Assembly (NCBI GenBank): GCA_964360335.1
Contig: CAYHVH010000002.1
Coordinates: 1-64,000, forward strand
DNA from: CAYHVH01 sp964360335
GTDB lineage: Bacteria > Patescibacteriota > Doudnabacteria > UBA920 > 2-01-FULL-46-14
Direction of reading: 5' to 3'
DNA: 64,000 nucleotides
Under the pieces are notes generated by a model. It saw only the letters and a program-made list of their open reading frames with translations. It was not told the DNA's origin and did not search any database. Each line of letters begins with the position of its first letter. Position 1 is the stretch's first letter. Shown here in pieces: positions 22,661 to 30,616 of the stretch. Position numbers and translations under genes: made by a program.

Positions 22661-24595
22661 ATGAAAAAAGAAGAGAAGAAAAAAACTAGCCCAGGTAGCG
22701 AATATGGTGCCGAGCAAATTACGGTCCTTGAGGGACTGGAGCCGGTGCGGAAACGGCCAGCGATGTACGTCGGGAACACGGCCGAGGGCGGGCTGCATCA
22801 TTTGCTGTGGGAAGTGATAGACAACGGGATTGACGAGGCGATGGCCAGTTTTGCGAAACTCATCGACGTCACGATTCACGCCGACGGCTCCGCGACCGTA
22901 CGGGATGACGGCCGGGGGATTCCCGTTGAGACACATAAACAGACGAAAAAGTCGTCCTTGGAGACGGTGCTCACTATGCTCCACGCCGGCGGGAAGTTCG
23001 GGGCGGGCGGCTACAAAGTTTCCGGGGGGTTGCACGGTGTGGGAGTTTCGGTCGTGAATGCCCTGTCTGAATGGATGGTGGCCGAGGTCAGACGCGAGGG
23101 AAAAATTTACGTGCAGGAGTACGCGCGGGGAAAGCCAAAGAGCAAGGTCAAACAGGTGGGCAGAGTCGCCCCAGCTGATCCGTGGCAAACCGGCACCAGG
23201 ATTTCTTTCAAGTCTGATCCCCAGATTTTTACGGTCCTAGATTTTGATTTGAAAACCGTCCTTGACCATCTGCGCCAACAGGCGTATTTGACCTCTGGCG
23301 TGAGGATAAAAGTTGTGGACGAGCGTTCCCACTTTTTCTATCAATTTTACTTCGAGGGCGGTTTGGTCTCCTACGTCCACCAAATTAATCGCAAGAAAAT
23401 GGCTATCAATTCGCCGATTTACCTCAACAAGACTCTGGAAAACATTCAGGTCGAGGCGGCTGTGCAATATACCGGCGATTTCTCGGAGACGCTTTTGGCG
23501 TTTGCCAACAACATCCATACTGTGGAGGGGGGGATGCATGTTACGGGCTTTAAATCGGCGCTCACCCGTTCGCTCAACAACTTCGCGGTAAAAAACGGCT
23601 ACTTCAAGGAATCCGACAAGTTGACCGGCGATGACATGCGGGAGGGACTCACGGCCGTTGTGAGCGTGAAGCTGCAGAACCCGCAGTTTGAGGGCCAAAC
23701 CAAAGCCAAGCTGGGCAACGCCGAGGTCCGAACGGTCGTGGAGCAAGTGGTCGGCGAGGGATTGGAAATTTACCTGGAAGAACATCCCAAGGACGCCCAA
23801 CGGATCATCGAAAAGGTTAGTCTGGCGGCCAAGGCGCGTCTCGCCGCCCGGGCGGCGCGAGACGCAGTTATCCGCAAAGGCGTCCTGGAGGGATTGACCT
23901 TGCCCGGGAAACTCGCGGATTGTTCCGAATCCGATCCGGCAAAATGCGAGCTTTACATCGTGGAAGGGGATTCGGCGGGCGGTTCCGCCAAACAGGGGCG
24001 CGCCCGGCTGTTTCAAGCGATCCTGCCTCTGCGCGGCAAAATCCTGAATGTCGAGCGGGCGCGCCTGGACAAGATTCTAACCAACAACGAAATCAAAAAT
24101 TTAATCATTGCCATGGGCGCCGGAGTTGGGGAGCAGTTTGAGCTTGCAAAGCTTCGTTATTACCGAATCATCATTATGACCGACGCGGATGTGGACGGGG
24201 CGCATATTAGGACCCTGCTTTTGACCCTGTTCTACCGGTACTTTCCGGAGATTATCCACGCTGGCTATTTATATATTGCCCAACCCCCGCTTTATCGGAT
24301 GCAGGCCGGAAAAACCGTGCGGTACGCCTATAATGATACCGAGAAGGCGGAATTTCTGGAGGAGATGAAAGGGGAAAATGTCTATATCCAGCGCTACAAA
24401 GGTTTGGGGGAAATGAATCCATCCCAGCTCTGGGAGACGACCATGGATCCCCAAAATCGGGTGATGCTCCAAGTTAGGGTTAAGGACGCGCAGGAAGCCT
24501 CGGATATTTTCGAGACTTTGATGGGCGACGAAGTCGGCCCGCGGAAGAAATTCATTCAAACGCACGCCAAAACCGTTAAGAATTTGGATATTTAG
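22661..24595 (+). CDS. gyrB: DNA gyrase subunit B
   Basis: 644 aa from ATG 22661, the length of typical GyrB. GHKL ATPase: EVIDNGIDEA, DDGRGIPV, KVSGGLHGVGVSVVNALS. Transducer domain: QTKAKLGN. TOPRIM: EGDSAGGSAKQGR and DADVDGAHIRTLLL; C-terminal tail IQRYKGLGEMNP. ATP-driven negative supercoiling together with GyrA (not in the window). A longer open frame upstream is translated repeat and is rejected. The last 96 bp are duplicated at 26359-26454. Confidence 0.95.
   Translation: MKKEEKKKTSPGSEYGAEQITVLEGLEPVRKRPAMYVGNTAEGGLHHLLWEVIDNGIDEAMASFAKLIDVTIHADGSATVRDDGRGIPVETHKQTKKSSLETVLTMLHAGGKFGAGGYKVSGGLHGVGVSVVNALSEWMVAEVRREGKIYVQEYARGKPKSKVKQVGRVAPADPWQTGTRISFKSDPQIFTVLDFDLKTVLDHLRQQAYLTSGVRIKVVDERSHFFYQFYFEGGLVSYVHQINRKKMAINSPIYLNKTLENIQVEAAVQYTGDFSETLLAFANNIHTVEGGMHVTGFKSALTRSLNNFAVKNGYFKESDKLTGDDMREGLTAVVSVKLQNPQFEGQTKAKLGNAEVRTVVEQVVGEGLEIYLEEHPKDAQRIIEKVSLAAKARLAARAARDAVIRKGVLEGLTLPGKLADCSESDPAKCELYIVEGDSAGGSAKQGRARLFQAILPLRGKILNVERARLDKILTNNEIKNLIIAMGAGVGEQFELAKLRYYRIIIMTDADVDGAHIRTLLLTLFYRYFPEIIHAGYLYIAQPPLYRMQAGKTVRYAYNDTEKAEFLEEMKGENVYIQRYKGLGEMNPSQLWETTMDPQNRVMLQVRVKDAQEASDIFETLMGDEVGPRKKFIQTHAKTVKNLDI
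24500..24595 (+). repeat. gyrB 3' end, direct repeat copy 1
   Basis: 96 bp ending at the gyrB stop. The last 77 bp are identical to copy 2 (26359-26454); the first 19 bp differ at four third or silent positions. Confidence 0.9.
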
Positions 24596-24619
24596 TCGAC
24601 TGTTCAATAATCAAAACGC

Positions 24620-25330
24620 ATGATACGGGGAATCGCTTTTGATCTTGAGGGCCCGATTATTAATGTGGAGTCTATTCACTTCGAAGCTTTTGTACGTGCT
24701 GCAAAAGGATTGGGTATCGATATAACGTTCGAACGAATTGTTCAAGCAATCCCTAATGCGATTGGCGGTGGAGATAAAGTTATATCAGAGGGGATCTCTA
24801 AGATGGCTGGGGGGCGCGTCTCTGCCGAGGACGTTCATGACCGCAAACGGCAGGTGTACGATGAGCTTATAGAGACGGAAACAATCACGATGCGCGATGG
24901 TTTCAAAGAGGTTCTGGATTATTTTACACAGCAAAAGATTCCTATCTCCATAGGCTCTCTGACTCCCGTGAACCAAGCTCGTTTATTGCTGGAGAGATCC
25001 GGACTCGACAGGTTTATTCCCCCAGAAAAAATCGTGCTCCAAGATGCGGTAAGAAATTTGAAGCCCGCACCCGATGTGTTCCTCGAGACCGCTCGTCGCA
25101 TGAGGATTTCTCCTACAGAGCAATTAATTTTCGAGGATTCTGTACCCGGAGTACTGGCAGCTCGCGCGGCTCACTCGCTCGTTATTGCGGTTCCGGTTTA
25201 CGCCTTTTCTGAAAATTTACTACAAATAGTCGAAGCCGGTGCGAATAGGGTTTTTGTGGATTGGAAGGAAATGAACATTGATCAGGTTTTCCGTAATCTC
25301 CAAAAAGACTCCGCAACATATTCCTCATGA
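24620..25330 (+). CDS. HAD-superfamily hydrolase (beta-phosphoglucomutase-like subgroup)
   Basis: 236 aa. Motif I FDLEGPI (residues 7-13; second acidic residue is Glu instead of Asp), helical cap (~15-85), motif II SIGSLT, motif III NLKPAPDVFL, motif IV FEDSVPGVLAARAA. Could be a sugar-phosphate phosphatase. Next to a NeuB-like gene it may act as an acylneuraminate-9-phosphatase-type enzyme; this is inference from context. A possible -10 (AATAAT) lies 8 nt before the ATG. Inside the island bounded by the gyrB-end repeats. Confidence 0.75.
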   Translation: MIRGIAFDLEGPIINVESIHFEAFVRAAKGLGIDITFERIVQAIPNAIGGGDKVISEGISKMAGGRVSAEDVHDRKRQVYDELIETETITMRDGFKEVLDYFTQQKIPISIGSLTPVNQARLLLERSGLDRFIPPEKIVLQDAVRNLKPAPDVFLETARRMRISPTEQLIFEDSVPGVLAARAAHSLVIAVPVYAFSENLLQIVEAGANRVFVDWKEMNIDQVFRNLQKDSATYSS

Positions 25331-25375
25331 ATAAATTTGTTTTGGTAATGCTTTAATATTAATGTATCTGCGTAC

Positions 25376-26335
25376 ATGAAAAAAACGGTGAATGTTGGGG
25401 GCATTCCGGTCGGGGCGGATTATCCAGCTCTGGTTATAGGAGAGATAGGTATAAACGCCAATGGCGTTATGGATATCGCAATGAAGCTGATTGATGTTGC
25501 CGCAGATGTTGGGTGTGGTGCCGTCAAGTTCCAAAAGCGCGATATTAATAAAGTTTTCTCAGCAGACGCGCTGGCGAAATCCTGGGCAGGGGGGATGCCC
25601 GCAGAGTTGCTCCAAAACGCAATTGCCAGAGGAGTTCTTCAGGAAGAGAATGTAAGACGTTTACGGGCAACGAATTTCTCGGATGTTACAGAAGGCGATT
25701 TCAGATGGACGATCGAGTTTACGGAGGAAGAGTTCAAACAAATTGACGCATACTGTAAAAAGAAGGAGATTATATGGTACGCCTCTCCCTGGGATATGGA
25801 GAGTGTGGACGTACTTGAGCGGCTCGGGGTACCATGTTACAAGGTCGCGTCTGCATCGATCTCGGATCATCCGCTTTTGAAGCATATCCGGTCAAAAGGT
25901 AAGCCCGTTATCCTTGCAACCGGGATTAGCGAGATGAACGAGGTAGATGCCGCGGTGGATATTCTGGGCAGAGAGAACCTTATTATTCTACATTGTGTTT
26001 CCACTTATCCGTCCGAAGACTCTGAGCTGAATCTCCGCGTCATTCATACTCTACAGAATCGCTTTCCCGGTGTTCCCGTCGGCTACAGTGGACACGAGCG
26101 GGGTGTAGCGACATCAGTGGCGGCAGTGGCCCTTGGTGCCTGCATGGTTGAGCGGCATATTACGCTTGATCGCGGAATGTATGGCCCTGATCAGGCAGCT
26201 AGTGTCGATCCAGAAAACCTCCGAATAATGGTCCGCGATATTCGGAGTGTTGAGGCCGCGCTTGGTGATGGTGTGAAACGTTTTCTCGATAGGGAGCGCC
26301 CCGTCAGAAAAATGTTGGAGACCCGCTCTTCCTAA
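25376..26335 (+). CDS. neuB: NeuB-family nonulosonic acid (sialic acid-like) synthase, lacking SAF domain
   Basis: 319 aa. TIM-barrel NeuB signatures: VIGEIGINANG, GAVKFQKRD, WYASPWDMESVDVLERLG, CYKVASAS, PVILATGISEMNEV, LHCVSTYPS, GYSGHERG, VERHITLDRGMYGPDQAAS. Such enzymes condense PEP with an N-acyl hexosamine (or its 6-phosphate). The protein stops right after the barrel (RPVRKMLETRSS), where family members continue with a ~60-residue SAF/antifreeze-like domain that closes over the dimer partner's active site. Either a SAF-less subgroup or a truncation. Paired with the HAD gene. Confidence 0.85.
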   Translation: MKKTVNVGGIPVGADYPALVIGEIGINANGVMDIAMKLIDVAADVGCGAVKFQKRDINKVFSADALAKSWAGGMPAELLQNAIARGVLQEENVRRLRATNFSDVTEGDFRWTIEFTEEEFKQIDAYCKKKEIIWYASPWDMESVDVLERLGVPCYKVASASISDHPLLKHIRSKGKPVILATGISEMNEVDAAVDILGRENLIILHCVSTYPSEDSELNLRVIHTLQNRFPGVPVGYSGHERGVATSVAAVALGACMVERHITLDRGMYGPDQAASVDPENLRIMVRDIRSVEAALGDGVKRFLDRERPVRKMLETRSS

Positions 26336-26358
26336 GTATGTCGTTAGGTAAGTAAGGG

Positions 26359-26454
26359 TCGGACATCTTCGAGACCCTGATGGGCGACGAAGTCGGCCCG
26401 CGGAAGAAATTCATTCAAACGCACGCCAAAACCGTTAAGAATTTGGATATTTAG
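26359..26454 (+). repeat. gyrB: gyrB 3' end, direct repeat copy 2
   Basis: 96 bp encoding the last 31 residues of GyrB plus stop, 24 nt after neuB, with no ORF upstream to read into it. Matches copy 1 with 4 mismatches, all silent and all in the first 19 bp. Marks the right border of the HAD-neuB island. Just after it, an imperfect CGATTTT/AAAATCG hairpin could be an old gyrB terminator. Confidence 0.9.
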
Positions 26455-26537
26455 CTCGATTTTTATCGGGTAGCCAGAATAAAATCGTCCCCGAGGCGGT
26501 TTTTTTAGATTCTTATCAATTAATAAAAAGGCCTTTC

Positions 26538-26594
26538 AAAAGGCCGATAAAGCGGCGCGCTACCGAAGCGTAGCTTGCCTATTAATAGGCATAA
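26538..26594 (+). repeat. Three-hairpin element, copy A
   Basis: 57 bp: GCCG-ATAAAG-CGGC, GCTAC-loop-GTAGC, GCCTAT-TA-ATAGGC style stems in a row. Preceded by an additional GGCCTTT/AAAGGCC hairpin. Copy B at 26680-26734 has the same stems with compensating base changes. Confidence 0.75.
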
Positions 26595-26603
26595 CTTATA
26601 AAC

Positions 26604-26632
26604 TTGCATTATTCCGAGCGTTCTCGTACAAT
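26604..26632 (+). promoter_or_regulatory. Promoter of the secE-nusG-rplK-rplA operon
   Basis: TTGCAT (26604-26609), 17-nt spacer, TACAAT (26627-26632). Predicted start near 26639, giving a ~100-nt structured leader. A hairpin AAAGGCC/GGCCTTT (26649-26668) followed by TTAAAA could act as an attenuator. Confidence 0.65.
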
Positions 26633-26679
26633 GAGCTTAAGTTAAAAGAAAGGCCGCGAAAGGCCTTTTAAAAAAGGGA

Positions 26680-26734
26680 AAAAGGCCGATAAAGCGGCGC
26701 GCTACAGAGGTAGCTTGCCCATTTATGGGCATAA
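26680..26734 (+). repeat. Three-hairpin element, copy B, in the secE leader
   Basis: 55 bp, same series of stems as copy A. The third stem is GCCCAT/ATGGGC in place of GCCTAT/ATAGGC, a covarying pair. It ends 4 nt before the secE ATG, so the structure would touch the ribosome-binding region. Confidence 0.75.
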
Positions 26735-26738
26735 GGAA

Positions 26739-26921
26739 ATGGGCAGAATTATCCAATTCTTGAAGGACGTCAGGGTTGAGCTAGCTAAGGTTGTCTGGCC
26801 GACCCGTAAAGAGGCGTTGAAGATAACAGGCATTGTTATCCTATTTTCGGTTTTTGTCGCCCTGTTTCTTGGAGCGATCGACTACGGCCTGACGAGACTA
26901 ATTAGTTTGCTTTTGAAGTAG
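26739..26921 (+). CDS. secE: Preprotein translocase subunit SecE
   Basis: 60 aa, single membrane helix. Has the amphipathic start FLKDVRVELAKVVWPTRKE with the conserved VxWPTR motif, then the helix ITGIVILFSVFVALFLGAI. SecE clamps SecY in the Sec channel. ATG 26739 is chosen over an in-frame TTG at 26715 that lies in the hairpin element. The AAGGA upstream is only 1 nt away from the ATG, so initiation may be unusual. Standard neighbour of nusG. Confidence 0.9.
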   Translation: MGRIIQFLKDVRVELAKVVWPTRKEALKITGIVILFSVFVALFLGAIDYGLTRLISLLLK

Positions 26922-26922
26922 C

Positions 26923-27468
26923 ATGCCCAGGCAAATCTCGACCGGCGAAACCCATTGGTACGTGCTCCATACTTACTCGGGGTATGAGGACTCGGTCGTC
27001 CATAATTTAAAACAGAGAATCGAGTCCATGGGAATGGAGGACAAAATTTTTGAAGTTATCGTACCGAAGGAGAAAAAAATCAAAATCCGGGAGGGCAAAC
27101 GGCTGACTGTCGAGGAGAAAATTTTTCCCGGATATGTTTTGGTCAACATGATTGTCACTGATGATTCCTGGTACGTGGTCAGGAACACCCCGAATGTTAC
27201 CGGGTTCGTCGGTTCCGGCACCATCCCCAGCCCCATCTCGGACGAAGAGGTCAAAGTCATCCAGAAACGCATGGGGATGGAAGAGCCGAAATACAAGATC
27301 GAGTTTGTGGTCAATGACCTGGTGAGGATTACCGATGGGCCTTTCAAGAGCTATGAGGGTAAGGTCTCGGAGATTGACGAGGCGAAAGGGAAAATTAAAG
27401 TACTGGTGTCCATTTTTGGCCGGGAAACCCCCGTAGAACTGGACTTCTTGCAGGCGAAGAAACTATGA
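26923..27468 (+). CDS. nusG: Transcription termination/antitermination factor NusG
   Basis: 181 aa. NGN domain (HWYVLHTYSGYEDSV, PGYVLVNM, VRNTPNVTGFVGS) and C-terminal KOW domain (VRITDGPFKSYEGKVSEID). Binds RNA polymerase and couples it to Rho or the ribosome. One base after secE, followed by ribosomal protein genes as in most bacteria. Confidence 0.95.
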   Translation: MPRQISTGETHWYVLHTYSGYEDSVVHNLKQRIESMGMEDKIFEVIVPKEKKIKIREGKRLTVEEKIFPGYVLVNMIVTDDSWYVVRNTPNVTGFVGSGTIPSPISDEEVKVIQKRMGMEEPKYKIEFVVNDLVRITDGPFKSYEGKVSEIDEAKGKIKVLVSIFGRETPVELDFLQAKKL

Positions 27469-27474
27469 TTATTA

Positions 27475-27635
27475 AGTAGTCCCTCGACTTCGCTCATCCT
27501 TCGGCAAGCTCAGGATGACCTTGAGCCAGCCGAAACGGTCAGGACATTCGACTTCTTTCAACAAGAGGTCGAGGTCCTGCGGTAAGCAGGAACGAGACCA
27601 TGAGCGAAGCGAGGAGGCGTTAGCGAGGAACGAAG
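27475..27635. repeat. Repeat-filled spacer between nusG and rplK
   Basis: Contains CCCTCGACTTCGCTC, the hairpin TCATCCT...AGGATGA, AAGTCGAATG and GAGCGAAGCGAGGAG modules. Related modules lie upstream of rpmA (37275-37382). Interrupts an otherwise tight operon; no L11/L1 leader binding site was recognised. Confidence 0.65.
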
Positions 27636-27639
27636 TCGA

Positions 27640-28065
27640 ATGGCAAAAAAAGTCAAAATTACTCTCAAGCTACAAATTACCGCAGGCAAAGCCAGTCCCG
27701 CGCCGCCCATCGGCCCGGCCTTGGGCCAGCACGGGATTAACATCATGGATTTTTGCAATAAATTCAACGAGAAAACCCGTGACAAAGCCGACTCCGTGAT
27801 CCCCGTACTGATTACCATCTACGAGGATCGGAGTTTCGATTTTATCCTCAAAACTCCACCAGTTTCGGACTTGATTAAAAAGGCTCTCAAAATAGAAAAG
27901 GGCTCGGGTAATCCCCTCAAGGCCAAAGTCGGGAAGTTGACCCGGGCGCAATTGCGGGAAATTGCCGAAGCCAAGCGGCAGGACCTCAATGCCAGCACCA
28001 TTGAAGCCGCGGAAAAAATCGTAGCCGGCACGGCCCGGAGCATGGGTGTCGAGATAGAGCAGTAG
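27640..28065 (+). CDS. rplK: 50S ribosomal protein L11
   Basis: 141 aa, full length. GKASPAPPIGPALGQHGINIMDFC is the proline-rich N-terminal domain that reaches the GTPase centre; the C-terminal RNA-binding domain ends ...EIAEAKRQDLNA...GTARSMGVEIE. AGGA 9 nt upstream comes from the repeat sequence. Confidence 0.95.
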   Translation: MAKKVKITLKLQITAGKASPAPPIGPALGQHGINIMDFCNKFNEKTRDKADSVIPVLITIYEDRSFDFILKTPPVSDLIKKALKIEKGSGNPLKAKVGKLTRAQLREIAEAKRQDLNASTIEAAEKIVAGTARSMGVEIEQ

Positions 28066-28087
28066 AATTTCTAATTTCTAATGTCTA

Positions 28088-28762
28088 ATGTCTAAACGTT
28101 TTGAGGAAATTGCCAAGCTCGTGGATCCGGCTAAGGTCTACCCCATCGAGGAGGCGATAAAGCTAGCGAAGCAAACCTCAACCGTGAAGTTTGACGCCTC
28201 GGTTGAGGTGCATTTCAAGCTGAATGTTGACCCAAAGCAGACTGACCAAAAGGTCCGCACCCAGGTAATGTTGCGGCATGGAACCGGCAAAACTTTGCGC
28301 GTGGCGGCTTTTGTGACCCACACTCGGGAAAAGGAAGCGAGAGAGGCAGGGGCAGAGCCGGTTGGGGGGGAGGAACTGGTAAAGCGCATCAAGGAAACGG
28401 AAAAAACCGATTTTGATGTTGCCGTCGCCGAACCCGCGATGATGAAAAGTTTGACCATGATTGCCAAGATTTTGGGGCAACGGGGCCTAATGCCCAACCC
28501 GAAAACTGGAACCGTCGGCGAGGCAGTGGCGAAAATGATTAAAGAGCTAAAGGCCGGAAAAATCGACATCAAAACAGACGATTCCGGCAACATCCACCAA
28601 ACCATCGGCCGGGTGTCCTTTGACGATCGGAAACTTCTGGAAAATTTCCAAGATCTCAAGGAAGCGATCTATAAAGCCAAACCGGGTTCGGTCAAACGGG
28701 ATTTTGTCTCTGCCATTACTTTGAGTTCCTCGATGGGCCCGGGGATCCGGGTTGAGAAATAA
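28088..28762 (+). CDS. rplA: 50S ribosomal protein L1
   Basis: 224 aa. L1 motifs: FDASVEVHFKLNVDPKQTDQ, GLMPNPKTGTV, DDSGNIHQTIGRVSF, KPGSVKRDFV. Forms the L1 stalk and may repress its own operon. The second of two nearby ATGs is the start; the first (28079) meets a stop after four codons. Followed by a rho-independent terminator. Confidence 0.95.
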   Translation: MSKRFEEIAKLVDPAKVYPIEEAIKLAKQTSTVKFDASVEVHFKLNVDPKQTDQKVRTQVMLRHGTGKTLRVAAFVTHTREKEAREAGAEPVGGEELVKRIKETEKTDFDVAVAEPAMMKSLTMIAKILGQRGLMPNPKTGTVGEAVAKMIKELKAGKIDIKTDDSGNIHQTIGRVSFDDRKLLENFQDLKEAIYKAKPGSVKRDFVSAITLSSSMGPGIRVEK

Positions 28763-28776
28763 ATGTTTGGGAAAAC

Positions 28777-28799
28777 CCGACCTGGAGTCGGATTTTTTT
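28777..28799 (+). terminator. Terminator after rplA
   Basis: CCGAC, loop CTGGA, GTCGG, then A and seven T. Ends the secE-rplA operon and shows that the dcd frame upstream of 28800 is not translated. Confidence 0.85.
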
Positions 28800-28854
28800 G
28801 ACCCCTGGTTTCAGATGGGGTAAGATAAGAAGGAAGAATCTAAAAAGACCTGGC

Positions 28855-29454
28855 GTGCTGCTTTCCGACAAAGACATCAAAGCGAAACTTGCAAACGGCG
28901 AGATTAAAATTGAACCCTTGCCGGATTTGGATATAGCCCTGGGCCCAATTTCGATTGACTTGCGGCTGGGGCACCAATTTTTGGTCTACAAACGGACCGA
29001 GCAGCCCTTTATCGATGTCAAAAAACCGGAAACTTTCGAGAATTTGACCACGCTCCTGAGCAAAAACGAGGCGGAGTCGTTTACCATTCACCCCGGGGAG
29101 TTTGTTCTCGCCGGTACTCTGGAATATGTGGAGATTCCCAATAACCTGGCCGGCCGTCTGGAAGGCCGCTCCAGCCTCGGCCGTCTGGGGATTATCATCC
29201 ACTCGACCGCCGGGAAGTTTGACCCGGGCTGGAAAGGCCGGCTGGTTTTGGAAATCAGCAATATCGGCCTTGTTCCGGTCCGGCTTTACCCGGAGATGCG
29301 GGTCTGCCAGCTGCTGTTTGAGGAGTTAAGCTCGGAAACTTCCCAGCCCTATACGGCGCGAAAAACCTCGAAATACAAATTCCAGGGTCAGCCGGTCGGC
29401 AGCCGGATCGTGGCCGAGGAGGAAGAATTGCAAAATAAAGGGAAACTGCTGTGA
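28855..29454 (+). CDS. dcd: dCTP deaminase
   Basis: 199 aa from GTG 28855, giving the usual MLLSDKDIK start. Key motifs: GPISIDLRLG, the catalytic Glu and Ser region LEGRSSLGRLGI, HSTAGKFDPGWKGRLVLEISN. Converts dCTP to dUTP (or to dUMP if bifunctional; not decidable here, but a separate dUTPase follows). First gene of a dTTP-forming operon with dut, tmk, thyA and folA. The open frame starts earlier, within the rplA terminator, which is rejected. Confidence 0.9.
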   Translation: MLLSDKDIKAKLANGEIKIEPLPDLDIALGPISIDLRLGHQFLVYKRTEQPFIDVKKPETFENLTTLLSKNEAESFTIHPGEFVLAGTLEYVEIPNNLAGRLEGRSSLGRLGIIIHSTAGKFDPGWKGRLVLEISNIGLVPVRLYPEMRVCQLLFEELSSETSQPYTARKTSKYKFQGQPVGSRIVAEEEELQNKGKLL

Positions 29455-29876
29455 AGGTTAAAATCAAGCGGCTCGATAAAAGTTTACCCTTGCCGGACTA
29501 TCACACAAAGGGAGCAGTGGCGTTTGATATTTATTCGCGCGTTGACGAAATCATCGGGCCACACGGCAGAAAAATCGTTCCCTCGAACCTAATCATTGAG
29601 GTTCCCAAAGGTTATGTCCTGGTTCTTGCCGCCCGAAGCAGCCTGTCTAAAAAGGGGCTGAGGCTCAGTAATGGCATCGGAATCATTGACCAAGATTATC
29701 ACGGACCTCAAGATGAAATCAGTATTCTTTTGAATAACTTTACGGACCAATCGGTTGAGGTAAAAAAAGGCGAAAGGATTGCGCAAGGATTCATCATTCC
29801 TGTGGAAAAGGCGGATTGGGAAGAGGTTCCGGAAATAAAAAAAGAATCAAGAGGCGGATTTGGTTCAACGGGATAA
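29451..29876 (+). CDS. dut: dUTP diphosphatase
   Basis: 141 aa, trimeric dUTPase motifs in order: AFDIYS, ARSSLSKKGL, NGIGIIDQDYHGPQDEI, KGERIAQGFI, RGGFGSTG. Hydrolyses dUTP to dUMP, supplying thymidylate synthase and keeping uracil out of DNA. GTG start overlaps the dcd stop by 4 bp. Confidence 0.95.
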   Translation: MKVKIKRLDKSLPLPDYHTKGAVAFDIYSRVDEIIGPHGRKIVPSNLIIEVPKGYVLVLAARSSLSKKGLRLSNGIGIIDQDYHGPQDEISILLNNFTDQSVEVKKGERIAQGFIIPVEKADWEEVPEIKKESRGGFGSTG

Positions 29877-29887
29877 CTACTTAGCTT

Positions 29888-29952
29888 CGTCATTGCGAGG
29901 AGCTCTGCGACGAAGCAATCTGCATTGGGATTGCTTCGCTTCACTCGCAATG
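29888..29952. repeat. TCATTGCGAGGAG palindromic repeat, copy 1
   Basis: CATTGCGAGGAG...GCAATCT mirrored by GGATTGCTTCGC...CTCGCAATG. A related copy is at 33881-33963 between ftsE and ftsX. In both places it interrupts a natural operon. Confidence 0.8.
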
Positions 29953-29962
29953 ACAAAACAAT

Positions 29963-30616
29963 ATGAAAGGCAAACTTATCGTCATAGACGGTACTGACGG
30001 TTCGGGCAAAGCTACCCAGACAACCACGCTCATTAAAAATTTAAAAAAGGCAGGATATAGAGTTGCCCGGATTGATTTCCCTCGATATGGGCGAAAATCA
30101 GCGGCCCTAGTTGAAGCTTATCTCAAAGGAGAACTGGGTTCGGCCAGAAAGCTAGGGCCCTATATTCCTTCCCTCTTCTACGCGGTTGATCGGTTTGCTG
30201 CAAGCCACGAAATACGCACTAAACTGCAAAAAGGACAAATCGTAATCGCCAACCGCTATGTCGCGGCTAACCTGGCCCACCAGGGCGGTAAAATCGACGA
30301 TAAAAGGGCGAGGATGGCCTATTATGAGTGGGTTTTGAACCTCGAATATGGCTTGATGAAGCTACCTCATCCAGCTTTGAACATTATCCTCTATCTGCCA
30401 GCTGAAGTCGCCTTGGGTCTTGTGGAAAAACGCGGTAACAAAAAAGATATCCACGAAAAAGACCTAGCCCACCTGCGAGCCGCAGAAAAAACTTACCTTG
30501 AGATTGCGGAAAAGTTCGGCTTTCCTGTAATCAAGTGTTATCAAAATGGCGGGCTCTTGAGTCGGGCAAAAGTCGCAGAGTTAGTTTGGAAAAAAGTTAA
30601 GCAGGTCCTGCGATGA
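29963..30616 (+). CDS. tmk: Thymidylate kinase
   Basis: 217 aa. P-loop GTDGSGKATQ (residues 8-17), substrate region DFPRYG, NRYVAANLAHQ in place of the DRY motif, and a LID-like RGNKKDIHEKD stretch. Phosphorylates dTMP to dTDP. The Ala after the P-loop Lys (GKAT instead of GKST/GKTT) is a minor deviation. Overlaps thyA by 4 bp. Confidence 0.85.
   Translation: MKGKLIVIDGTDGSGKATQTTTLIKNLKKAGYRVARIDFPRYGRKSAALVEAYLKGELGSARKLGPYIPSLFYAVDRFAASHEIRTKLQKGQIVIANRYVAANLAHQGGKIDDKRARMAYYEWVLNLEYGLMKLPHPALNIILYLPAEVALGLVEKRGNKKDIHEKDLAHLRAAEKTYLEIAEKFGFPVIKCYQNGGLLSRAKVAELVWKKVKQVLR

Noticed and set aside
24596..26358. Transposon or phage
   Set aside because: No transposase, integrase or terminal inverted repeats; only the gyrB-end direct repeats support mobility.
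26538..26734. CRISPR array
   Set aside because: Only two copies, each with internal hairpins, and the interval contains a promoter; no cas genes.
27469..27639. L1/L11 autoregulatory leader
   Set aside because: The spacer is composed of dispersed repeats; no L1-binding-type internal loop could be recognised.
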